Assembly: GCA_045592125.1 (NCBI GenBank)
Contig: JAZNUE010000045.1
Location: 1 to 64,000, forward strand
DNA: 64,000 bases
Source of the DNA: HGM04593 sp045592125
GTDB lineage: Bacteria > Bacteroidota > Bacteroidia > Bacteroidales > Bacteroidaceae
Reading direction: 5' to 3'
Shown: one piece after another, positions 23,835 to 31,250 of the stretch
Layout of the letters: every line of letters starts with the position of its first letter
How positions within the stretch are numbered: position 1 is the stretch's first letter
Program-made: the position numbers and the translations under genes
The notes under the pieces: model-generated
What the model saw: the letters and a program-made list of their open reading frames with translations, nothing else
Database searches by the model: none
What the model was told of the DNA's origin: nothing

Positions 23835-26756
23835 TCAGAACCTCATTCCTCCGCGCATATTGCCTGGAGGCATTCCGCCGCCAGGCATTCCATAGCCGCG
23901 CATGCCGTTGCCACGCCCGCTTTTCCCGTCGGGCTCATTGCCGAATTTGTTGAACTTGTACGAGAGATTGAACATCACATAGCTGTAGATGGCATTCGTC
24001 TCGGTATCGCGGCGCGAGAGCGCGTCCACCATGCGGCTTATGTTGCTCTGCTGCTGCAGGATGTCATAGACCTGTATGGAGAATGTAAGGGCATTCTTCT
24101 CCAGGAAGCTTGCCGAGAGCTGGGCGTTCCACAGCAGCTCGTCGGTATTGGCCTTGGGGTCGCTGTATCCCCTGCGGCTGCTCATTGAGATATTGGTAGA
24201 GAGCCTTATATTATACCATGGGAACGTGTAGTTGGCGCTTGGGCCATACGAGAAGTCGAACACGTTCATCACATCCTCGGGCTGCACGCTCGACTTTGAG
24301 TTAGAGTATCTTACAAAACCGTTCAGCGAGACATCAAAGTTATCGGTACGGTAGTTGAACGAGAGGCGCTCACTGAGTCCCAAGGTCTTGGCAACACTCT
24401 TCACGCTGCTGGACTGCCTGTTCATGCTTATGTAGGACACATTGTTGCTGAAACTGGCATCGGTATGTGTTGAATATGTAAACTTCTTGTTCGCGGGGAT
24501 TGCCGAGTTGAACACCAGGCCTCCCGACATACGCCAGTTCCCGTTGATATTGTCGGGCTGGGTTGTCGTTGCGCCAGTAACCTCGTCATAAGTCGCCTTG
24601 CGGCTAATGCTGTTAATGGTGTTGTTGAAGCTGGCATATACATTGAAGCCACGCTGCGCGTCAACATTGAATGTATTGAAGCCCACCATTACATTATTGC
24701 TGAACGATGGCTTAAGCCCCGGGTTACCCTTTGTAATGTTCAACGGGTTAGAGTCGTCGGTAATATCAAGCAGGTCGGTCATTGACGGCTGGCTTGTGGA
24801 GCCCCGATAGTTTATGTTTAGGCTTGTCTGCTTAGACCAGCGGTACCTGAAACGGATGTTTGGAGTAATGTTATATACATCGCGCTTGAGCAGCGTGTCA
24901 ATGCCAAAGTACTGGTAGGCCATCTCGGTGTGCTGCGGCATGTATGTTACACCGGCATTGAAGTTCATCTTGTCGGTAACATAGCGGAACATAACCTGCA
25001 CATCGTGCCTCTGGGTGCGGTAAGTAGAATAGCGGCTTAGGCTGTCGCTGCGGTACTGCTCATAATCGGGCGGCAGGGCAGGCAGCAGATAGTTATAGCT
25101 CAGCGCCATTTTATAGTCTTCAAGGGCATCAAAGATATATGTTGAGCGGTCGCTGTTGCTGTAGCTGTTGCTATAGGTGTAGTTTAGCTGCAGGAACAGG
25201 TTCTTCATCAGAGGTTCGGTATAGCTCAGCCTGAGGCTGTAGTTCCAGTTCTGGGACGGTGTGGATGAATAGCGCTTGCGGTCATACCCTGCCCCGGCAG
25301 CAGCCTGATAATACTTGACACTGTTGACAGAGAAGCTTTTGCTCCTGCTGTCACTATATGAGAAGTTCGCACGGAAGGTTATGTTGCGGCCCGGCTTTGA
25401 CAGACGGCGGTTTACCTGCAGGCTGCCCCTTGCCGAGAGATTCCCGCTATTGCTCATCGACTCATTATTGCTGCTGTTGACTGCAACGCTATCGAGTTCC
25501 TTGAAGACATCGCCATAGACAGCCTTCTCATATGAGCCAACATACTTGAAAGGGTCGTCATTGAATGTAGCAGAGGCGCTCTTCGACCAGCTGTCCGATA
25601 CAGAATAGCTGACTGAGGGGCTGAAGATGATATTTGTCATCGTATCGGGTTTCCACTCTATACGGAAATCGGCATTGACGCCCTGAGAGCAGCTGCGGCT
25701 TACATTGCGGCTGTTACTGAACTGGTTGCGTCCAATCTGGGGCATGAAGACCTCGCTCGATGTCCAGCTCTTTGAGTTAGCGTCGCGGTGATTGGCACGC
25801 ACGTTGCCTCCCAGTTCCACTTTACTGTTCTCATATGCAAAATTAAAGCCCGCTCTTCGTGGCGTTGCCAGGCCTCCGCCGCCTCCGCCACGGAAACCGC
25901 GGCCCCTGCCGTCGGAGAATCCCTGGTCATTGAGATTATTGGCCGAGAGCACCAGCGTATACTGCGACACGTCATTGTAATAGTTGGTAGTATTCTGCAG
26001 CCTGAAGCGGTTATGTGTTCCGTAACCGGCATCGGTATTTGAGAAGAAACCGTCCTTGACACCCTTTTTCATCTGCAGGTCGAGCACAGTCTCCTCCTCG
26101 CCGTCATCAATGCCTGTGACACGCGAGAAGTCACTCTTCTTGTCATAGAATTTCACCTGGTCAACAGCGTCTACAGAGATATTCTTCAGCGCCATCTCCT
26201 TGTCGGTACCAAAGAAATCCTTGCCCTTCATGAGAATGCGGTTCACAGTCTTGCCGTTAATCTTTATTGTACCGTTCTCGTCAATCTCTACGCCAGGATA
26301 TTTCTTTATAAGCTCCTCAAGCATTGAGCCTTCGGGCACACGGAATGCTGCGGTATTGAACATTAGCGTGTCGCCCGACGCCGTAACAGGAGGCACCTCG
26401 GCCACCACAAGCGCCTCGTCCAGCAGCCTGGAATCCTCCTTGAGGGTAATCTTCCCCAAATCCAGGGACTTTGAGCGTGACACAGTCACATCCATTTCCT
26501 TAGTCTCATACCCTACAAAAGAAATGCGCAGGAGGTACTTGGCCGGCTTTGCCTTCAAGGTGAAGGTCCCGTCATACGCAGTTGCGACACCTGCCGACAG
26601 CACTGAGTCGGGCAAGGAGTAGAGAGTGACTGAAGCGCCTGGCACGGCCTCGTTGCTTGAGACGTCGGCAACAGTACCGGTAACCGTCCCGTTCTTCTGC
26701 GCCATGGCGCCCATGACAGAAAGCAACAGGATAAGGGAGAACATAATCCTTTTCAT
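23835..26756 (-). CDS. Outer-membrane beta-barrel protein with carboxypeptidase-regulatory-like domain
   Basis: A 973-residue protein with a signal peptide (cleavage after GAMAQ). It carries a CarboxypepD_reg-like beta domain (about 22-105, GTVTGTVADVSSNEAVPGASVTL), a plug-like region (about 115-230, with PEGSMLEELIKKYPGVEIDENGTIKINGKTV) and a long barrel (about 240-930) rich in Asn, Ser and aromatic residues. This is the architecture of OMP_b-brl_3 proteins, relatives of TonB-dependent receptors. There is no SusD partner beside it, so glycan import is not implied. The C-terminus is an unusual Gly/Met-rich tail ending GGMPPGNMRGGMRF. It is probably a single-gene transcript ended by the hairpin at 23598. 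Confidence 0.85.
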   Translation of the reverse strand: MKRIMFSLILLLSVMGAMAQKNGTVTGTVADVSSNEAVPGASVTLYSLPDSVLSAGVATAYDGTFTLKAKPAKYLLRISFVGYETKEMDVTVSRSKSLDLGKITLKEDSRLLDEALVVAEVPPVTASGDTLMFNTAAFRVPEGSMLEELIKKYPGVEIDENGTIKINGKTVNRILMKGKDFFGTDKEMALKNISVDAVDQVKFYDKKSDFSRVTGIDDGEEETVLDLQMKKGVKDGFFSNTDAGYGTHNRFRLQNTTNYYNDVSQYTLVLSANNLNDQGFSDGRGRGFRGGGGGGLATPRRAGFNFAYENSKVELGGNVRANHRDANSKSWTSSEVFMPQIGRNQFSNSRNVSRSCSQGVNADFRIEWKPDTMTNIIFSPSVSYSVSDSWSKSASATFNDDPFKYVGSYEKAVYGDVFKELDSVAVNSSNNESMSNSGNLSARGSLQVNRRLSKPGRNITFRANFSYSDSRSKSFSVNSVKYYQAAAGAGYDRKRYSSTPSQNWNYSLRLSYTEPLMKNLFLQLNYTYSNSYSNSDRSTYIFDALEDYKMALSYNYLLPALPPDYEQYRSDSLSRYSTYRTQRHDVQVMFRYVTDKMNFNAGVTYMPQHTEMAYQYFGIDTLLKRDVYNITPNIRFRYRWSKQTSLNINYRGSTSQPSMTDLLDITDDSNPLNITKGNPGLKPSFSNNVMVGFNTFNVDAQRGFNVYASFNNTINSISRKATYDEVTGATTTQPDNINGNWRMSGGLVFNSAIPANKKFTYSTHTDASFSNNVSYISMNRQSSSVKSVAKTLGLSERLSFNYRTDNFDVSLNGFVRYSNSKSSVQPEDVMNVFDFSYGPSANYTFPWYNIRLSTNISMSSRRGYSDPKANTDELLWNAQLSASFLEKNALTFSIQVYDILQQQSNISRMVDALSRRDTETNAIYSYVMFNLSYKFNKFGNEPDGKSGRGNGMRGYGMPGGGMPPGNMRGGMRF

Positions 26757-26899
26757 ATATAGTCTTTATATTATTTTTTCTACGTTTGCAATATACAGCC
26801 ATTTCCTTACTTTGACCAGCAAATGCTGCAAAAGTTTAGCCTATGTTACGTTAATTCCTCTAAAGAGCATTAATCTTCTGCAAACAGGCGTGTTTACAA

Positions 26900-26907
26900 T
26901 ATATTTG
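26900..26907 (+). promoter_or_regulatory. Promoter -7 element before the 133-residue orphan gene
   Basis: TATATTTG matches TAnnTTTG, with TTCTG about 19 bases upstream as a weak -33. The start of transcription would be near 26914, only about 7 bases before the ATG at 26921. A second match, TACGTTTG at 26781-26788, could give a longer leader. Confidence 0.45.
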
Positions 26908-26920
26908 CTATCTTTACGGC

Positions 26921-27322
26921 ATGGAACCCTGCAAGAAGGAGAATATCACGGACGCGCTCGCTGCCATTGCGGGCAACGTTATACATCCACGTTTCGGCGA
27001 ACCGTTCAGGAGCGCTTTTGCAGCGCAATACCCCAAAGGGAGCGACGAGGAGATAACGGCGGCCGCGTATATCTGCTCGCTGTTCCTCTCGGCCATACTG
27101 GAAGGATTCTCCACAGAAAGGCTGCACACCTTTGTGCATTACGCGAAGGACAACTGCAGCCGCTTCACTTTCGACTGCAAGATGTACAGCACATTGCTCA
27201 GCGCCATAAGCGAGGAGTCACTGGAGCAGGTACCGCTCATGGACAGGAGTGGGGGCACCGTATTTACCCGCTGCAGCAGGGACAGCATAATGGAAGCATT
27301 CGACTTCTACACCAATCGCTAG
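26921..27322 (+). CDS. Hypothetical protein
   Basis: A 133-residue protein I do not recognise. It has no signal peptide and no membrane helix, and it looks mainly helical (ITDALAAIAGNVIHP, AAAYICSLFLSAILEGF, KMYSTLLSAISEESLEQV). It contains five cysteines spread along the chain without a spacing I can assign to metal binding. The gene stands alone between the outer-membrane barrel gene (divergent) and the lipoprotein-sigma operon, with its own promoter match. Coding status is supported by length, plausible composition and context only. Confidence 0.55.
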   Translation: MEPCKKENITDALAAIAGNVIHPRFGEPFRSAFAAQYPKGSDEEITAAAYICSLFLSAILEGFSTERLHTFVHYAKDNCSRFTFDCKMYSTLLSAISEESLEQVPLMDRSGGTVFTRCSRDSIMEAFDFYTNR

Positions 27323-27389
27323 AACCAGGACACCTAAACTTTTAGATATTATTATATGAAGTTTAACTAAATTTTACATCGTTTTTATC

Positions 27390-27397
27390 TATATTTG
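27390..27397 (+). promoter_or_regulatory. Promoter -7 element of the lipoprotein-sigma operon
   Basis: TATATTTG matches TAnnTTTG. The A+T-rich upstream side lacks an obvious TTTG at -33. The transcript would start near 27403, giving a leader of about 98 bases before the lipoprotein ATG at 27502. Confidence 0.6.
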
Positions 27398-27501
27398 CGC
27401 TAAAGCGTGAAAATAGGCAGCACTCGCCGTGAAATGTCAAAGCAAGCCTTGCCTATCCCGCTCGCTTGTTGCAGTAATCCACAACACATAGACATACTAC
27501 C

Positions 27502-28446
27502 ATGAAGAGAACATTCCTACACACAGCATTGTGCCTTATCGCAATGGCTGTATCTGTATCATGCAGCAGCGATACCGATGAGTACAATCCTTTTGACCAC
27601 CAGGCCTTCAGCGAGTTCGACGCAAGCAGCATAACATTCAAGAAGAAAAATGACAACATAGAGACTGTTGAAAAGTGGAGCGACATTGTATGCAATAGCG
27701 AGAAGAAAGTCACCGCTTACACATACACACGCAGCACCACAGGCTACATTACCGAGAACGAGACCAGCAAATGCAGGATTGACTATTTCCTCAAATATGA
27801 TGGCAGCAGCGCTATTAGGGTGCGGACAGAGACTGAATACTACAAGAAAGAGAACAACATTGAAGAGAAATATCGTGAGAGCTCCGTCGAGGAGATAACA
27901 ATGAACAGCGACGGTTACATTAATGCAATCAGGACCACCGCTGACAGGTTTGAGGACGGTTCCAGCACACCAGATATCATCAGCAGCTACAGGACATTCA
28001 CATATGACGGCGACTTCTGCACTGGCAGCGCGTACAGCGACGGGAACCTGAGCATAACCTACACCTACAGCTGGGAGGCATACCAGCTAAAGAAGATATC
28101 CATACTCAAGGAGAACAGCAAGAACAGTACAGCAGAGCACTCTACATACGAATACACCTTTGACACAAGCGCCTTGTCAGAATACTCGGGCTGCGAGACT
28201 CTCCCGTACGTGCAGAGCGGTTTCCCGCCTATATTCGCATCCATGAACTATTTTGGCAAGTTCACTCCATTCATACTTACTGAAGAAGTACAGAGCGGCA
28301 GCACCGACTACGGCGATGGCCTTGGTTCGCGCCCAAAGACCGAGATAAGGATAAAATATGACTATAATGCCAATGACAGCAATGAACTGAAGTACACAGG
28401 AACATCAAGAATATACGACACCTACAGTCTGACATTCAGCAAATAG
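27502..28446 (+). CDS. Lipoprotein of unknown function
   Basis: A 314-residue protein with a lipoprotein signal peptide; the lipobox ends VSVSC with the modified cysteine at position 21, followed by SSDTDEYNP. The body is rich in Tyr, Ser, Thr and Asn with repeated beta-type patches (CRIDYFLKYDGSSAIRVRTETEYYKK, YTYSWEAYQLKKISILKEN, IRIKYDYNANDSNELKYTG), resembling the DUF4595-like beta-repeat lipoproteins of Bacteroidales. No enzyme motif is visible. The sigma-factor gene starts 4 bases after its stop, so the two form an operon. Confidence 0.75.
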   Translation: MKRTFLHTALCLIAMAVSVSCSSDTDEYNPFDHQAFSEFDASSITFKKKNDNIETVEKWSDIVCNSEKKVTAYTYTRSTTGYITENETSKCRIDYFLKYDGSSAIRVRTETEYYKKENNIEEKYRESSVEEITMNSDGYINAIRTTADRFEDGSSTPDIISSYRTFTYDGDFCTGSAYSDGNLSITYTYSWEAYQLKKISILKENSKNSTAEHSTYEYTFDTSALSEYSGCETLPYVQSGFPPIFASMNYFGKFTPFILTEEVQSGSTDYGDGLGSRPKTEIRIKYDYNANDSNELKYTGTSRIYDTYSLTFSK

Positions 28447-28450
28447 CCCA

Positions 28451-29089
28451 ATGCCTGAACTTGAAAAGAGATTCGCTCATTTGAGCGACGAGGAGATTAT
28501 CGAAAGGATGACCTCTCCAGTTACAGACGAAAGCCTGCACAGGTATTTCTTTTATGTGAGGTGCGCTCCGTTCCTAAGGTATATCTCAAGGAAGCTGTAT
28601 GGAAGCAACGACATCACCATTCTCACCGGAGAACTGTTCGAGCTCGTCGCAAGCAACGACTGGGCACTGCTGAAGAAGTGGAAGAAGAAAAACGAGGCGT
28701 CGCTCTTCAGCTACATTGCCCGCTGCGCCACCAACTACTTTATAAACAAGAATATCGCCGAGAAGAAACGGCAGGACAAGGAGACGCTGGCAAGCAGTCC
28801 AGACATAATTGAACAACTCTCATTATTGACTGAAGAGAACGAGACCGAGGCGCCGCCCATCTGGAAAGCATACGGCATGCTCAACGAACGTGACCGCGAG
28901 GTGCTCCGCCTGCTTGTTATTGAGGAGCGTCAGGTCCTTTCGGTGGCAGGCGAGCTGTGGAAATACGTTGACAGCAAGCAGGACATAAGCGAAGTGCCTC
29001 CTAAACGGCTACAGGGAACAATCTCCATGATAAAGCACCGTGCCCAGCTGGCGCTGCTCGATAATCTTGAAAAACTGACCGGGGAGTAG
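28451..29089 (+). CDS. Sigma-70 family (ECF-like) RNA polymerase sigma factor
   Basis: A 212-residue protein. The N-terminal half fits sigma region 2 (RCAPFLRYISRKLYGSNDI, ELFELVASNDWALLKKW, SLFSYIARCATNYFINKN). The C-terminal half fits region 4 (MLNERDREVLRLLVIEERQVLSVAGELW, then KRLQGTISMIKHRAQLALLDNL). Region 4 has an insertion of about 12 residues (KYVDSKQDISEV) between the two helix-turn-helix parts, unlike classical ECF factors. No anti-sigma gene follows; the only operon partner is the lipoprotein. Function as a sigma factor is inferred from the two regions. Confidence 0.75.
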   Translation: MPELEKRFAHLSDEEIIERMTSPVTDESLHRYFFYVRCAPFLRYISRKLYGSNDITILTGELFELVASNDWALLKKWKKKNEASLFSYIARCATNYFINKNIAEKKRQDKETLASSPDIIEQLSLLTEENETEAPPIWKAYGMLNERDREVLRLLVIEERQVLSVAGELWKYVDSKQDISEVPPKRLQGTISMIKHRAQLALLDNLEKLTGE

Positions 29090-29147
29090 CCCCGGCCAGC
29101 CCTTTTGGCCATATGACCCTTTTTGCCTTTTTGTCATTATGGCCCTT

Positions 29148-29606
29148 TTAGCCCTCAATCGCAATATCCATTGTGTAGTTATTGGTCTCCTTGAAAACAA
29201 AGCCACATGAACGGTAAAGAGCATTGGCAGCCTCGCGGGACGGGCGGGAAGTAAGCATTAGGGTTCCGGGGCCAAGAGTACGGGCATACTCTATCGCATG
29301 CTGCACAAGCAGGCGCCCTATCGAACGGCCGCGCATGGCCTCGTCAACTACAACATCCTCAATCCACATCTTGCGTCCTGTGGGTGCAAGATAATGGCAA
29401 AGGGTGAGCATGCCTGCGGCCTTGCCTTCTGCAACAGCAAGGAAAAGGTGCGAGTTGCCGGAAGCGGCAATAGCGGCAAGTGTCTCCTGCGAGAAGGAAC
29501 GCGAGGCCGACGAGAGCTGCGCAAGCAAGCGGCTAATGTCGTCCACATGCTGCCAGCACGCCTCCTTTACTTCAATTACAATAACTTCGCTATCCATATC
29601 ATTCAC
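29148..29606 (-). CDS. GNAT family N-acetyltransferase
   Basis: A 152-residue protein with the GNAT fold: the N-terminal strand-helix part, the central MLTLCHYLAPTGRKMWIEDVVVDEAMRGRSIGRLLVQHAIEYA with the acetyl-CoA loop (RGRSIG), and the C-terminal NALYRSCGFVFKETNNYTM. The substrate is unknown. A GTG start at 29606 overlaps the stop of the upstream GH10-like gene (GTGA); an ATG at 29597 is the alternative. The overlap implies coupling to the lipoprotein gene upstream. Confidence 0.85.
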   Translation of the reverse strand: MNDMDSEVIVIEVKEACWQHVDDISRLLAQLSSASRSFSQETLAAIAASGNSHLFLAVAEGKAAGMLTLCHYLAPTGRKMWIEDVVVDEAMRGRSIGRLLVQHAIEYARTLGPGTLMLTSRPSREAANALYRSCGFVFKETNNYTMDIAIEG

Positions 29607-31108
29607 TCATTAACCTTGCATTTCACGCCCTTTGACTCATTGTGCATGCGGTCGAGCACTGTAACCACATATGTGCTGCCAGTCTCCGTCTCCTCAGGCA
29701 GCTCATAGTAGCATGACCTTGTTATCGCAGCAATTCTTGAAGGGTCATTAATATCAGCCTTCTCCCCCTTGGCAAAATGGTAGACAACATAGCCGTACGG
29801 CTCGTTCATCACATTCTTCGCCGGTTTCTTGCCGTTGAGCCACACAAGTACCCGCTTCCCGCCATCCTCGATAATCCTCACACCCTTTACCTTCTTTGGG
29901 GCATTGCCGTCAATAAAGGGATAGAGAGGCATAAGCGCAGGAGACGAATAGATACCGGACGCAAGGTAATCGCGGTACCCGTCTGCATTGCCTGCGGCCG
30001 AGGCAGCATCCCAGAAGCATGAGCCCTGCACATTCTTCTCGGCGCGCTGCAGCCTGTACTTGGCCTCCTGCTGGTTGCCGGTAGCGCTTGCCGCATCCTT
30101 GGCCTTGATTGTGCGCTGCACATCCTGCCCAATGTACAATGGACGGCTAGAGGCATTTGCAGCCCACCAGGCTACAAGTTCCGCGTAGTCGGCAGCCTTG
30201 TGCCCAATCTCCCAATATACCTGCGGAATGCAGTAGTCGACCCATCCCTGGTTTATCCAGAAGAGCACATCGGCATAAAGGTCATCGTAGCACTGCAGGC
30301 CGTTAGTCTCGCTACCCTTCTCCCAACTGCCTTTGTTGCGGTATATCCCAAACGGAGAGACTCCGAATTTCACCCATGGCTTAAGGCTGCGCACTGTACG
30401 GTGGAGCTGGTAAATAAGATGGTTCACATTCTCTCTGCGCCAGTCATCCTTGTCAAGGGCGCTGTTCTTCGGGAACTGCGCGCTATCGCCGAACTCCTTG
30501 CCCTTTGTAGGGTAAGGGTAGAAGTAGTCATCAATATGCAGGCCGTCAACATCATAACGGGTTATTATGTCTGTCACCACCTTGCATATATGGTCCCTGT
30601 TGCTCTGCATTGCAGGATTGAAGTAGAGCTGTCCCTCATACTCCACAAAGTTCCCTGGACGGCGCCTGCTGAAATGGCCCGGCGCTACGAAGCTGGTGCC
30701 CTTGGTACGTGCACGGTAGGGATTTATCCACGCATGCAGCTCCATGTTACGCTTGTGGCATTCGCCCACCATAAAGGCCAGCGGGTCCCATCCTGGCGAC
30801 TCCCCCTGCACGCCTGTGAGGAAACGGCTCCATGGCTCTATTTCCGACGGATAGAGCGCGTCGCCCTCGACACGTACCTGGAAAATCACGGCATTCACGT
30901 TTGCCTTCTGCAGGCTATCGAGCATGGCGGTGAGGTAGTCCTTCATCTGCCGCTCCTTCATTCCTGTAAACTGCCCGTTTACGGCCTGTATCCACGCCCC
31001 GCGGAACTCGCGCTTGGGATTTCTCGAGCTGGCAGGAATCCTCCTGCTGCTGCAGGACGAGAGCAAAAGCGCAACAAGCAGCAGCAATATTATATGTCTT
31101 GAACGCAT
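29603..31108 (-). CDS. GH10-like (DUF187) glycoside hydrolase lipoprotein
   Basis: A 501-residue lipoprotein; the lipobox LLSSC gives the modified cysteine at 19. The body matches the family 10-like GHL10 glycosidases (REFRGAWIQAVNGQF, NVNAVIFQVRVEGDALYPSEIEPW, LHAWINPYRARTKG, DGLHIDDYFYPYP). E. coli DigH of this group cleaves denuded peptidoglycan glycans, so a cell-wall role is plausible. The C-terminal 100 residues (KVKGVRIIEDGGKRVLVWL) form a fibronectin-like module. The ATG at 31108 was chosen because the signal starts there; a longer frame running into uvrA is the shadow of that gene. Confidence 0.85.
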   Translation of the reverse strand: MRSRHIILLLLVALLLSSCSSRRIPASSRNPKREFRGAWIQAVNGQFTGMKERQMKDYLTAMLDSLQKANVNAVIFQVRVEGDALYPSEIEPWSRFLTGVQGESPGWDPLAFMVGECHKRNMELHAWINPYRARTKGTSFVAPGHFSRRRPGNFVEYEGQLYFNPAMQSNRDHICKVVTDIITRYDVDGLHIDDYFYPYPTKGKEFGDSAQFPKNSALDKDDWRRENVNHLIYQLHRTVRSLKPWVKFGVSPFGIYRNKGSWEKGSETNGLQCYDDLYADVLFWINQGWVDYCIPQVYWEIGHKAADYAELVAWWAANASSRPLYIGQDVQRTIKAKDAASATGNQQEAKYRLQRAEKNVQGSCFWDAASAAGNADGYRDYLASGIYSSPALMPLYPFIDGNAPKKVKGVRIIEDGGKRVLVWLNGKKPAKNVMNEPYGYVVYHFAKGEKADINDPSRIAAITRSCYYELPEETETGSTYVVTVLDRMHNESKGVKCKVNE

Positions 31109-31126
31109 AGTACTTATATTTATACG

Positions 31127-31134
31127 CGAAGATA
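31127..31134 (-). promoter_or_regulatory. Promoter -7-like element of the GH10-like gene
   Basis: The minus strand reads TATCTTCG, a one-base variant of TAnnTTTG, 18 bases upstream of the ATG. It is divergent from the uvrA promoter region. Confidence 0.45.
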
Positions 31135-31219
31135 GCCAAATAAAAATTAGAAAAGAATATTTAACAGTGACTATGATATCTATTTTCATGCAAACATGTA
31201 CAATCTGGGCATTTTTATG

Positions 31220-31227
31220 TAAATTCG
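31220..31227 (+). promoter_or_regulatory. Possible promoter -7 element of uvrA
   Basis: TAAATTCG is a one-base variant of TAnnTTTG, 23 bases upstream of the uvrA ATG. The -33 side is not convincing, and I see no LexA-like inverted repeat around it. Confidence 0.35.
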
Positions 31228-31250
31228 CAGGATTGAAGTAACAAGGCAAT

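Noticed and set aside
29079..29095. Hairpin (CCGGGG / CCCCGG) with the sigma-gene stop codon in its loop
   Set aside because: The stem is only 6 bp and no clean T-run follows, so I do not call it a terminator; the A+T/C-rich tail after it may belong to the period-10 repeat class but is too irregular to count.
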